Positions 1 to 10,100 of a DNA stretch of 59,966 bases are shown piece by piece; the stretch's first letter is position 1; every line of letters starts with the position of its first letter. The notes under the pieces are model-generated. The model saw only the letters and a program-made list of their open reading frames with translations. It had not been told where the DNA came from and made no database searches. Location: positions 1,752,763 to 1,812,728 of the forward strand of contig BFEA01000259.1 of assembly GCA_003427395.1 (NCBI GenBank). The letters run 5' to 3'. The DNA comes from Chara braunii. Lineage: Eukaryota > Streptophyta > Charophyceae > Charales > Characeae. A program made the position numbers and the translations under genes.

Positions 1-334
1 CCCCGCTCCCCCTCCTCCCCCCCTCTCTCGATCCCGACCCTATCTTCCCCCCCACCCCGACCCCGATTCCGACTTCCCCAGCACCCACCCCCGCTCTCCC
101 TCCCCTGCATTTCTTTGGCCCGCTTTCCGTCCCTCATCCCGCTTGATCCCGATCCCTCCCCAATCACCCACCTCAGCTCCCCGAGCGCAGAGCCACACGT
201 GCGCCCGATCGCTTTGCCCGCCTCCCTTCCCTCACTGATCGGTACCTGCCCCCACCCCCTACCCCGAGCGTTCTCTCTCCCCATCGCCCCACACTCCTCT
301 CCCGACTGCTGCCCGCTCGTGCGCATGTGCATGA
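1..334. other. C-rich low-complexity stretch, no gene
   Basis: Strongly pyrimidine-rich on the + strand, with many CCCC and CTCC runs. The short open frames here have biased Pro/Ser/Leu composition expected from C-rich DNA and resemble no family I know. It leads directly into an rRNA fragment and lies within intron 2 of the minus-strand GH9 gene. Confidence 0.6.
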
Positions 335-635
335 CGGGAACTTGGCTGGAGAGGCACATCTGTTAGAAGATAACGCAGGTGTCCTAAGATGAGCTCCACG
401 AGAACAGAAATCTCATGTGGAGCAAAAGGGCAAAANCTCATTTGATTTTGATTTCCAGGATGAATACAAACTGTGAGAGCGCGACCTATTGATCCTTTAG
501 CGTTTCTGGACTTGAACCTAGAGGTGTCAGAAAAGTTACCACAGGGACAACTGGCTTGCGCCACCAAGCGTTCATAGCGACATTGCTTTTTGATCCTTCG
601 ATGGCGGTTCTTCCTATCATTGCAACACAATTTAT
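335..635 (+). pseudogene. 28S (LSU) rRNA fragment, degenerate
   Basis: About 300 bases align by eye to the conserved 3' part of nuclear large-subunit rRNA, around the peptidyl-transferase region. Landmarks in order are AGATAACGCAGGTGTCCTAA near 368, GACCTATTGATCCTTTAG near 483, GAAAAGTTACCACAGGGA near 529 and TTTTTGATCCTTCGATG near 587. Several bases at normally invariant sites differ (for example GGGACAAC instead of GGGATAAC), and a few bases are deleted in the segment after CTGGCTTG. There is no flanking rDNA. This is therefore an isolated, non-functional insert, probably retroposed or a repair filler. One N lies at 436. Confidence 0.88.
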
Positions 636-1500
636 ATCGTCTTGGCGCGCATACAAGTGATGGTGATGGTGCCACGTCACCTAATTAGTGATGTGCATGA
701 TTGGCTCGACTAGATTCCCCTTGCCTCTCCATCAGGGAACCTTCTTGGCCTCATCGCTGTCATCATTCACACGGGATCATTACTGCAATCATCATCATCA
801 TTGGCAACATCCTCATCGTCGGCAATATCATCATCACCGGCGATTGCTCTAGCGACCTCGTCGTTCCACCGGGGGAACGATCGAGAAGACCCTTTAGGGG
901 TTCAACCAAGACCTTCCTTGACTAGGAGGAAGGACATTCAATGCTCCCGGCCGACAGGGAGCGCGCTATTGTCAATCTCTCTCCCTCTTAGTAATTCCCT
1001 CCCTTCCCCGCGTGACGCATATTTTCTCTCCTTGTGCTCATCCAGCAATGCCGCCCATCTGATCGTGCGGAATTTCTACCTAATCCCATCTGATCTACGC
1101 ATATTCTTTCGTGAATGGAATTAATTCCGATGTTTTTGTTTAAAGGTTACCCAGATTTCTTTATTATCTCAAATTCCTTTTGTTATTTATTCTTCAAAAT
1201 TCAATTTCTTTTTCAGAAATTCGTCCAATAATGTTTGCAATTCCTCAAATTCAATTCTTTTTCAATTGAAATTAATTCCGGTTGTCTTTCTCCATAAAAT
1301 TCCGAAATTCTGAAAATTCTCTTGAAATTTCTATTTGTTTTGCAATACGTTCACAATTCTCGGATTTGACCTTGAAAAAAAAATAAAAAATCTCTTAATT
1401 CGGATTGCGATAAATTCTTGCTTCCATTTCATCGTAAACTCTTAATTTAGGAATCACCTTTCTATTTTGCTTTCAAATTGCCTTCGAATTTCTTTTAATT
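636..1500. other. No gene; AATTC-rich block at 1140-1500
   Basis: I see no coding signal. From about 1140 to 1500 the DNA is AT-rich and packed with short AATTC, GAATT and AAATTC words separated by T-rich spacers. Similar texture recurs at 19080-19480 and 26640-26890, so it is probably an old decayed repeat. Confidence 0.5.
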
Positions 1501-1921
1501 TCGGCAATATGTCTTGGAGAGAGAACCTGTTAGTACTGGTCGGAACAGAGTTGGTTTGAGTGAATTGGGAGGAAGGAGGAAGAAGATACGAGGAGGAGGA
1601 CAGACGAAATGGAGGGAAAACAGCTTATCATCGAAGTTAAAAAAAAAAAAAAAAAGAAGCTCTGTCAGACTGTCACTGTGTCAATCGCGTCTTCTCTCCT
1701 GCGAGTTTTGTAAGTCCCAATTTTTTGTCTGGCCAATCGACGTTACTCTGCTAACAAATGTTGGAAAGGCACTTTCTTTTCTTTCATCATTGAATGACAA
1801 GAATCGTAGCAGTCTGAAGTTCCTTGGGGTTTCTGCATTTTTGTGAGTTCTATGCATGGTTGCAGCAGTCTATGTCCTTGTAACTTGTAAGAATAGAGCA
1901 CACTGCCATTTCCATTGGATG

Positions 1922-1985
1922 TGGACTGAAAGTTGGGCTAAATACAGACAAAATGACCATACTTCTATTCGGGGTAAGAGAGCAG
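1922..1985. mobile_element. Half copy of a hairpin MITE-like element
   Basis: Matches the right half of the ~110-bp inverted-repeat element that is complete at 37810-37922: the central GACTGAAAGTTGGG box, then AATGACC and a TTCTATTCGGGG arm. The left arm is missing. Confidence 0.6.
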
Positions 1986-2040
1986 TGTGACCATGGCTAT
2001 TTTAAACCCCATGCCAACGTTGAGATCGGAGTCTTGAAAG

Positions 2041-2330
2041 GGGCGTAACTGCAAGAAGAGGTCGACGTTGAGGGACAGGACCGAACGTCGACACCAGGAC
2101 AGAGACGTAAAGCCTTTCACTGGTAGATCTGACGTTTGAACGATGCCAGGACATTAAAGCTCCATCCTTTCGGGGCATCTATTGGAAGGGGTGTAACTGC
2201 AAGAAGAGGTCGATGTTGAGGGACAGAACGGAAAGTCGACACCAGGACAGAAACGTAAAGCCTTTCACTTGTAGATCTGACGTTTGAACGATACCAGGAC
2301 TTTAAAGCTCCATCCTTTCGGCCCATCTAC
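2041..2330. repeat. 148-bp tandem duplication
   Basis: Two adjacent copies, 2041-2188 and 2189 to about 2330, share AACTGCAAGAAGAGGTCGA, CGTAAAGCCTTTCACT, TAGATCTGACGTTTGAACGA and AAAGCTCCATCCTTTCGG. The second copy runs into the 5' end of a U6-like sequence. CCTTTCGGGGCATC in the first copy also resembles the U6 5' stem, so the repeat unit may itself carry a short U6 5' end. Confidence 0.8.
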
Positions 2331-2400
2331 TATGATTGGAATGATGCAGAGAATATTAACATAGCACCTGCGCAAGGGTGGCATTCACAAATCAGGAAAC
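2313..2400 (+). pseudogene. U6 snRNA pseudogene
   Basis: Collinear with U6 spliceosomal RNA: a CCTTTCGG 5' stem, ATCTACTATGATTGGAA, GATGCAGAGAATATTA, then CACCTGCGCAAGG and CACAAATCAGGAAA. The invariant ACAGAGA box reads GCAGAGA, and several other conserved bases differ. There is no clear upstream USE/TATA pair and no T-run terminator. Functional U6 is therefore unlikely. Confidence 0.8.
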
Positions 2401-3627
2401 CAAGGCATTATTCTTATGCCTGGGAAAGAATATCCCGCATTGCCAAGTCCATTGTGGACCTGAAGTTGGGTAGGCTTAGACTACCTTAGAGGCATAGCAG
2501 ATGTGCATATCGGACACATGAATCTCCGTTTCCCCACCAAGAGACAGCACCAAGAGACAGCAGGTAGGGCATAGATTTAGCCATCATAAAGGAGCTGATG
2601 GTGAATCGGAGTTTCAGTCCCTTGCTTCTTTCTGTGCACTCACTTCCTTGTCCAGACGGTCTGGGAACTACACCCCCCCCACCCCCCCCAGCCCAAATAC
2701 AATGCCAGCAGAGGAGGAAGTATACCTCCTGGATATGCCAGAGGTTGCCCTAGAATCCATCCATTGCACTTGGCCTTTACGTTAACGAGGCCATCTCTGT
2801 TTCAATCTGTTGAGTTAACAAGCCCTTCTTGATGCCGCTGACTGAATGGTTCAGTGGACCGTGCTGCTGCCTCCACTAGGACGCATCAAACAGGCCATCT
2901 CTGTTACAATCTGCTGCGGCTCAAGGAGGACGAAACCAGACGGAGATGCTAAAGAGTGTGTTGCCGTCTCAATAGGGTTATATATCACATCGGCTGTCCC
3001 TGTCAAAGTGAGCTCAATTTTCTAAGGGCCTTGCTGCACGGCACACGAAACGAAGAAAAAAAAACGAGTGCATCTGCCCACGAAATGTGGGGCAGAATAT
3101 ACATTCCTTACTATTTATAGCAAATGGGTGAACCTGTCCACTTTCTTCCGGGAGATAAACCTGTTTCATTTTCGTTTTTTCGTTTCGTGTGCCGTGCGGG
3201 ACTCCCTAAGGTTTCTTCATGGACTATGGCTGGGACAAAAAACACAACTGATAAACATTGCATGGCAATCAAGCACAATCTACACAATTACAACACCACA
3301 AGTGCATTGTACAGGTCTACAAAACCGAAGGAAGAAAGACAGCAATAAGGACACAACACGCAACATGGCAAGAGATACACCTCAGGCTCTGCAAGCCTGG
3401 ATGGAAGTCTGCTCACATGACCCACAGGGGAATATAGGAGGGTAAGGAACAGCAGGCTTTCAAGGGACTGGGCGGGACCAGAAAAAAAAGCAGGAGCTCT
3501 GAGACTAGGAAGTATATTATTGTGGGCCCGCAGGAAAGACGGAGCTCTAGACTAGAGTAGGACTACAAGTGACCATGGCCCCAAGGACCAACACAGAAAC
3601 TCTTGGTAATCACAGGTTGTATCTAAT
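2401..3627. other. Gene-less stretch of intron 2
   Basis: I could not identify genes or recognised elements. Short direct repeats are visible: TTTCGTTTCGTGTGCCGTG near 3180 mirrors the complementary string near 3040, suggesting a small inverted arrangement. No sequence resembles the next expected GH9 exon on the minus strand. Confidence 0.4.
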
Positions 3628-3784
3628 GGCACGCTGGACCCGATTTCCAGCAGGTGCCACTCCCCACCAATAGATGGAGCAGCCCGAAACACAGAGAGCC
3701 CCAATTCCGGTGGTTCTCTCACCACCACCGGGATAGAGGCCTGGAAAAAGGGCAATTTTAAAAAACAAAAAACAAAAAAAAAAG
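3628..3784 (+). mobile_element. SINE-like element, GGGACGCTGG family, long form
   Basis: Begins GGCACGCTGGACCCGATTTCC and continues AGCAGGTGCCACTCCCCACC, AATAGATGGAGC, then a GGTGGTTCTC/ACCACCACC hairpin, GGGATAGAGGCC, and an A-rich tail. The same order of parts forms the terminal ~140 bases of the LINE at 6611-12115 (read on its minus strand). It sits 38 bp past the exon 2 splice donor, in antisense orientation to the GH9 gene. Confidence 0.75.
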
Positions 3785-3822
3785 AGACAACTCAGGCATA
3801 AAAATTGAAGCACTGTCCTTAC

Positions 3823-4035
3823 CCCGACATAAAGGACTTGGCGGTTCGCATCCCAACATTTCAGCAGGTAGTCCGCTCCCCATTTGATGGCAAGGAGCGC
3901 GTTCTCGTATTCATCACCGAAGTAGCCCCCGGTGGTAGGGTTGCCGAACTCCAACACACCCCATGCCAGCATGGACATTGTAAAGCTCATAGGCAAGTTG
4001 AATTTGATATTGTCACCAGCATCGTAATATCCTCC
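3823..4035 (-). CDS. GH9 endo-beta-1,4-glucanase, exon 2 (KORRIGAN-like)
   Basis: This exon encodes 71 residues of a glycosyl hydrolase family 9 catalytic domain. Membrane-anchored members (KORRIGAN type) hydrolyse beta-1,4-glucan at the plasma membrane/Golgi and are needed for cellulose synthesis. The segment opens GGYYDAGDNIKFNLPMSF; its two Asp residues (exon residues 5 and 8) are the family's catalytic base motif. It continues TMSMLAWGVLEFG and ends WDANRQVLYVG. A pyrimidine-poor but canonical TTTTCAG acceptor precedes the exon, and a GTAAGG donor follows at 3822-3817. The length is exactly 71 codons (213 nt, phase 0 at both ends). It joins exon 1 (40037-40423) without gap or overlap. The family's later parts, including the catalytic Glu near the C-terminus, are absent and must lie left of base 1. 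The family call is certain; KORRIGAN identity comes from exon 1. Confidence 0.92.
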
Positions 4036-4279
4036 CTGAAAATTTGTCCAGAACGACATCAACAGAAATTGTCAGCATCAAAATACTCGCATTACCGAAT
4101 GCTTAGGAGTTCATGAACAGGGCAGCTCCACCTCCGGGCACAAGGATTGAAAAACGAGTAGGGGGTTGGGTTTTTTTTGGGGGGGGGCGTAAGGAAGAGG
4201 GGGCGTGGAAGGCGCATTCGTTTGGATTTCTTTATGAACTTAAGGTACACACAAAAGCAGTGGGTGTTATTTCATTCAA

Positions 4280-4335
4280 GGGACGCTGGACCAGGTTTCC
4301 AGCAGGTGATACTCCCGAGCAATAAAAAGGAGCCG
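4280..4335 (+). mobile_element. SINE-like fragment, GGGACGCTGG family
   Basis: GGGACGCTGGACCAGGTTTCC, then AGCAGGTGATACTCCC and an AATAAAAAGGAGC remnant followed by T-rich sequence. Short form without the hairpin part. Confidence 0.6.
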
Positions 4336-4480
4336 TTGCTTTTTTCTCTTTTTTTTTTCAGATACAAACAAAATTCTTACTGCTCGCCTTTACACCCCCC
4401 TATGCCAAAATTACCTCAAACACAGGGCCTGCATCTCTCACCCCAAGGAGAAGAGGGAGGGGGGGGGGGGGAATCTCGTT

Positions 4481-6415
4481 TGAGGCTTCGAGCAACCCTC
4501 TGCTGGGGTCATCACGGCAGTCAACTTGATGTAAGGATCAGGATGATCAAGGGTCGGCCTGATGTCCAACCCAAGGAGTCCACAACTACACAATAGCTTG
4601 AGCCTTGAAGTATAGGATCACAGGCTTGGCTAACAGGACATCTTCTCACGAAACTGCTTTTTAAAACATATTTCTTCTCTCAATTTCACCTAACACTACC
4701 TACCTACCACTACTCCTAGTTGTCGGCATACTGGGAACCCCGTAGCCGCCAGAACCGAGTCCACGAGAAAACATGCAGGGGCTGCTCCCGACCTGCAGGT
4801 GGGCGATACTGGCTAGGGAACAGCCTATAGCATCAGGGACCATTCCAACAGGACCAATCCCCGTGCCTCCCCTTAGGTCCCCTCCCATACAAACATCATT
4901 TCTCTCTTCCTTGAAGGTAAACACAAATATAATAACAATTGCATCACTGGGCCCTCCGTGGGGTCCTCTCCTACAGTGGAAGGTCCTATCGGGGCCACCG
5001 TTTACCTTGTTGGAGGAAAGGGCCCTTTTTCTGTCAGGCTAGAGGACAGTGCGTCCATCCGGAGCATTGAAAGAATAGTAAAATACCCAGCTACTACCTA
5101 AAAAAGAAAAGGACTTGCTCCAGGGTGAGGCTTCGAGCAACACTCTGCTGGGGTCATCACGGCAGTCAACTTGATGTAACGATCGGGATGATCGAGGGTC
5201 GGCCTGATGTCCAACCCAAGAAGTCCACAACTACACAATAGATTGAGCCTTGAAGTATAGGATCACAGGCTTGGCTGACGAGACATCTTCTCATGAAACT
5301 GCTTTTTAAAACATATTTCTTCTCTCAATTTCACCTAACACTACCTACCTACCACTACTCCTAATTGTAGGCATGCGGGGAAACCTGTAGCCGCCAGAAC
5401 CGTGTTCACGAGAAAACATGCAGGGGCTGCTCCCGACCTGCAGGTGGGCGATACCGGCTAGGGGACAGCTGGTAGCATCAGGGACCATGCCAACAGGACC
5501 AATCCCTGTGCCTCACCTCAGGTCCCCTCCCCTACAAACATCATTTCACTCCTCCTTGAAGGTAAACACAAATATAATAACAATTGCATCACTGGGCCCT
5601 CCGTGGAGTCCTCTCCTGGAGTGGAAGGTCCTATCGGGGCCACCGTTTACCTTGTTGGAGGAAAGGGCCCTTTTTCCGTCAGGCTAGAGGACAGTGAGTC
5701 CATCCGGAGCATTAAAAAAATAGTAAAATACCCAGCTACTACCTAAAAAAGAAAAGGACTTGCTCCAGGGTGAGGCTTCGAGCAACCCTCTGCTGGGGTC
5801 ATCACGGCAGTCAACTTGATGTAAGGATCGGGATGATCGAGGGTCGGCCTGATGTCCAACCCAAGAAGTCCACAACTACACAATAGATTGAGCCTTGACG
5901 TATAGGATCACAGGCTTGGCTGACAGGACATCTTCTCATGAAACTGCTTTTTAAAACATATTTCTTCTCTCAATTTCACCTAACACCACCTACCTACCAC
6001 TACTCCTAATTGTAGGCCTACGGGGAAACCTGTAGCCGCCAGAACCGTGTTCACGAGAAAACATGCAGGGGCTGCTCCCGACCTGCAGGTGGGCAATACT
6101 GGCCAGGGGACAGCTGGTAGCATCAGGGACCATTCCAACAGGACCGATCCCTGTGCCTCCCCTCAGGTCCCCTCCCCTACAAACATCATTTCACTCGTCC
6201 TTGAAGGTAAACACATATAATAACAATTGCATCACTGGGCCCTCCGTGGGGTCCTCTCCTGGAGTGGAAGGTCCTATCGGGGCCACCGTTTACCTTGTTG
6301 GAGGAAAGGGCCCTTTTTCTGTCAGGCTAGAGGACAGTGAGTCCATCCGGAGCATTAAAAAAATAGTAAAATACCCAGCTACTACCTAAAAAAGAAAAGG
6401 ACTTGCTCCAGGGTG
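4481..6415. repeat. Three 645-bp tandem copies
   Basis: Three head-to-tail copies start at 4481, 5126 and 5771. All are exactly 645 bp by my count, with only scattered substitutions. Each copy contains TGAGGCTTCGAGCAACCCTC, a truncated body of the tRNA-headed SINE seen complete at 31190-31576 (the stretch around ACATGCAGGGGCTGCTCCCG), and the shared end TACCTAAAAAAGAAAAGGAC. Open frames of 89, 89 and 108 codons recur at the same place, but their composition and their overlap with SINE sequence argue against a protein. Near-identity means the array is young, or was shaped by gene conversion. Confidence 0.9.
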
Positions 6416-6588
6416 GGGCAAAACACCATCCTGTTTCTTTGACCTTTCCTCTTTCCCCCCCTATTTTTTCTTTGTCTTTAGACTCTGTACCCTTTTTAAA
6501 GTTTTTTTAACTTTTTTTTTTTTTTTTGCAGGGCCCAACATATTTTTGTTTTTTTGTTTTGCCTTCCAATTTGTAAAAACATTCTCAA

Positions 6589-6610
6589 TGAACAAAGTAT
6601 AATCTTGGGC
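6589..6610. repeat. Left target-site duplication of the LINE
   Basis: The 22-bp string TGAACAAAGTATAATCTTGG plus GC is repeated exactly at 12116-12137. The two copies flank the LINE. Confidence 0.85.
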
Positions 6611-7038
6611 GTCCTACTGGAAAATGGGTCCCTTGTGCAAGGCCTCTATCCTGGTGGTGGTACGAGAACCACCGGGATTGAGGCTTTGCCTGGCGGGAAG
6701 CTCCATCTAGTGGTGGGGAGCAACACCTGCTGGAAACTGGGTCCAGCGTCCCTTAAATACATCTTTTACAAAACAGTACAACATTGAAAGTGACGCCATT
6801 GTGCTGGAAACCGGGTCCAGCGTCCCATATCCGATCTACTCTTCCATACCTAACCTGCAGCAGGGTCGGGTATTGGGGGGAGAAACACCGGGGGGGGCCA
6901 GTGGAGTCTCCCTCCATCCCTTAACCCCTGCCCTCCACCTACTATCCTTATGGCGCCTATTGTGTCTTTTACTGAACATTAGACTCTTTCCAGAGAATGT
7001 ACTGAACATTTTATGGTGAGAAACGGGCTCAGCGTCCC
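6611..7038 (-). repeat. LINE 3' region with three GGGACGCTGG boxes
   Basis: On the minus strand the boxes start at 7038 (GGGACGCTGAGCCCGTTTCTC), 6826 (GGGACGCTGGACCCGGTTTCC) and 6752 (GGGACGCTGGACCCAGTTTC). The last one is followed by AGCAGGTGTTGCTCCCCACC, TAGATGGAGC, a GGTGGTTCTCGTACCACC hairpin and GGATAGAGGCC, and ends at the target-site repeat. It could be a nested SINE-like copy or a true LINE 3' end. Confidence 0.65.
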
Positions 7039-7148
7039 AAAGGATAAAAAACAGATGGTCAGGCCCAGATATTAATGGAAGCGGCACAAAACCGCGTCCT
7101 GACCTACTGAGCATAGATTGTGCCTAGAATTATATGAGATTAATCAAC

Positions 7149-10100
7149 TCATGCATCATCCCCAGGGCGCACCTCCAGGGCCCATGGATGGGGGGGAAAG
7201 GGATCAGCAAACTCCTGAGCAGGTCGTAATGGAACTCCCGGGTCCACTTTTGTCCAATCATGAAAGTGCAGTGAATAATCACTTTTTAAGTTGGCCCCCC
7301 ACTCCTCCTGCGGAGTCATGTCGCCCCACCAGCACACCTTTGCCAACCATCCCTCCCTTTTTCCCCCAAGCCAGCCCTCACAAAAACGGGAGATGATCCT
7401 ATCAATATCTACTTTAGTATGCGCCAGGTTTAGATTGTCCTTCGTACTCTGCCATTGTGCAGAAATCTCGCACTGCACCAGTAGGCGCAATTGCTCCATA
7501 GATTCCCCCTCTTCCACCCTGGCCCCTTCCAATTCCAGAATGCATCTTCTCCACTATATCACCCACAGGATGGAACGCCTACCCAAGGCAAACATATTCC
7601 TCAGAAACATGTTTCCCTGAGACAGGGGGAAGTGGCCCAATAATATGGTCCACCAGTCCCAAGGCCAGGGGGAATCTGGAACAATGTGCTGCCAGATTCT
7701 GCCCCACCATCGCCATAGAAGTACGGCAGCCGGGCACTGCAAGAAGATGTGTTCCACTGTCTCAGCCCTTTTTTTAGCAGGGAAATTCGAGAGGCACCCT
7801 CGGCACCAGGGTAACGCCTTCCCTTGTTGTTCCAATCGTGTATGTTCGATCAGCCAGTCGTTGGTAGGTAGGCACCGGTGGGCAATTTGCCACTGTAGGG
7901 CCGAAATTTTGGCGGTCCTTTTCCAATATTCCTTAAACCACTAGATAGGCTTGAGTAGGCCTTTATCAATATTGAGGTGACGATGCCACCTATCCTCTAC
8001 CACGTCTCTAAGCCCACGTCTAGGCCTGAACATGCGATAACTTAGTCTTTAAGTTAGCTAACATTACTGATACCGTCCTCCCTTTCCTTCCCAATACTTG
8101 TGGACCTTTCCGCGTCCAAGTCCACTCCTCGGGGTCAAAGGGGAGGTCTTCAATCGGGGTCATTGGTCGATAGGCTCTCCATCCATTTGCCTCTTCTAAC
8201 ACTCTAATGCAATAGACCTCCTTTTTCTCCTTCCAGATGAACGGGAGTCGGCTCCCCAGTAGCTGGCCGTTCTTGGAGGGGGAAAAGAGCTCAATTAACA
8301 CTTATACGTGATCGACTAAGTATACCCTGCCTACCTGAATGCCATGACCTGGTAGACCGACCTAGTCCCCCTCCTCGACGGGGGGCCTTTCTTAAGTATG
8401 ACATACACTGGAGCGGAAAACTCTCAATCAAACTATCTAGCGTTGACTCCGTGAAGTGGTAGTACCTCAGGCATCCGCGCATTCTATTGCTTTTTTTCCA
8501 CTCCCCTGAGTCTTTATCACAAAGGTCCCCCACTTTCCTAATGTCGTACTTCACCCAACCCTTCCACGGGGAGTCCGAGCAACATCTTACTTGACCTAGG
8601 GAGTCTGTAATTAACCTGTTGCCGAACAGGGGTTGCCTAAATACTTCCTCCCACCTTCTTGGCATTGCACGGTCTGGGATTGGGAGTTTCCTCCATGTAC
8701 GGAGGAGACGTATCCAGTGTTCATATGCCACGTCACCATTCCTATATTTCCTTGGTATCCTCCAATACCTGTCCTCCAACCACACCAAGGGGTTGATCTC
8801 GGGAGGGGCCTCTAGTGCCAAGGCAGCGATCTGTGCCAAGGCTAGGGGGACCCAGGGAGAAGAGGAAGCAAAGACGATATGCTGAATCCAATGATTGCTA
8901 AGTGCCTGAAACTGTGTGGAAGGGTCCACAATTTTGAGACCACCACCAGCCTTAGGCTGGATAACCGATTCCCACGCAACCCGGCTAATGGTGTGGGAAT
9001 TGTCACAATCCCCTCTCCAAAGAAAGGCTGCCAGCTGATGCTTGAGGGCCCTGAGCCCGCCTTTACTCATGGGCCACAAGATAGCCTTATACCAGAGGGT
9101 GGCTAGGACGACGTTGTTTATGACCAGGGCCCGCCCGAAAATTGAAGTGTGCTTATGGTTCCAACTAGCCAGTTTAGCTTGGGTCGGCCTTCCTAGCCAT
9201 TCATCGTTAGTATCTAGCTTACCTCTGGCCGTAATCGAGGCTCCTAAAACCCTGAGAGGGCAATCATGAGGGAGCCACTTAATTCGCAGGTCCTCAAGGG
9301 GTCTTCCCCCTTGGTGGTGCATCCACCAGCCAACAGTCTTCTGTCCCCAGTTCACAGTCATGTCAGAAATTCTACAAATGCGGTGCATCAGGGCTTGGAT
9401 CTCGACCATGTTTTGTGATGTTGCCTCAACCAGGATGGTGAGGTCGTCGGCAAACAAAGAGCAGATGGGTACTGCTTCTTCAGGGATATCTGTAATCTTG
9501 ATTCCGATGAGGTCTTTGTTGTGTCTCAGGTTAGCCGATAGTGCCTCCATTATGACAAAAAAAAGGAACGGGGCAATGGGATCTCCTTGCCTGCCCGACC
9601 GTTGAAGCATAAAGCGGGGTACCATCGATCCATTAACCTGAACGCACGTGGTAGCGTTTTTATGCAGAATTTTGACCCAACGTCGAAAGATCGGACCAAA
9701 GTTCATCTTGTCTAAACATTTGTCCAGGAACTCCCAATCTACACGGTCGTAGGCTTTCTCAAAATCAATGAAAACGATGGTCGTGTTTGCCTGGCATCGC
9801 CGAGCGAGACATACTACCTCATTTACCAACAAAACATTTTCCTGAATATTCCTGCCAGCCATGAATCCTGATTGGGCCGGATAAATTACATCCTCTAGGA
9901 CATCCGCCATACGAATAGCCAAGGCTTTAGAAAGCATTTTATATACTACTGTGAGGAGAGTAATGGGTCTATAATTCCTAATGTTCATTTTGTCCCCTTT
10001 TTTGTAGAATAACGACAATATGCCCTCCCCCACCACCTCTCCCATCTCTACCCCTCCGCCCAAACCTGTTGATAGAACTTCCACAGGTCTGAGCCTAGAT

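Noticed and set aside
115-366. Short proline/serine-rich frame at the left edge
   Set aside because: C-rich low-complexity DNA that overlaps the 28S rRNA fragment.
1-3800. GH9 exon 3 in the left flank
   Set aside because: I looked on the minus strand for the next family segment after LYVG (G-N/D-DH-CW and the following conserved block) and found none, so it must lie outside the window.
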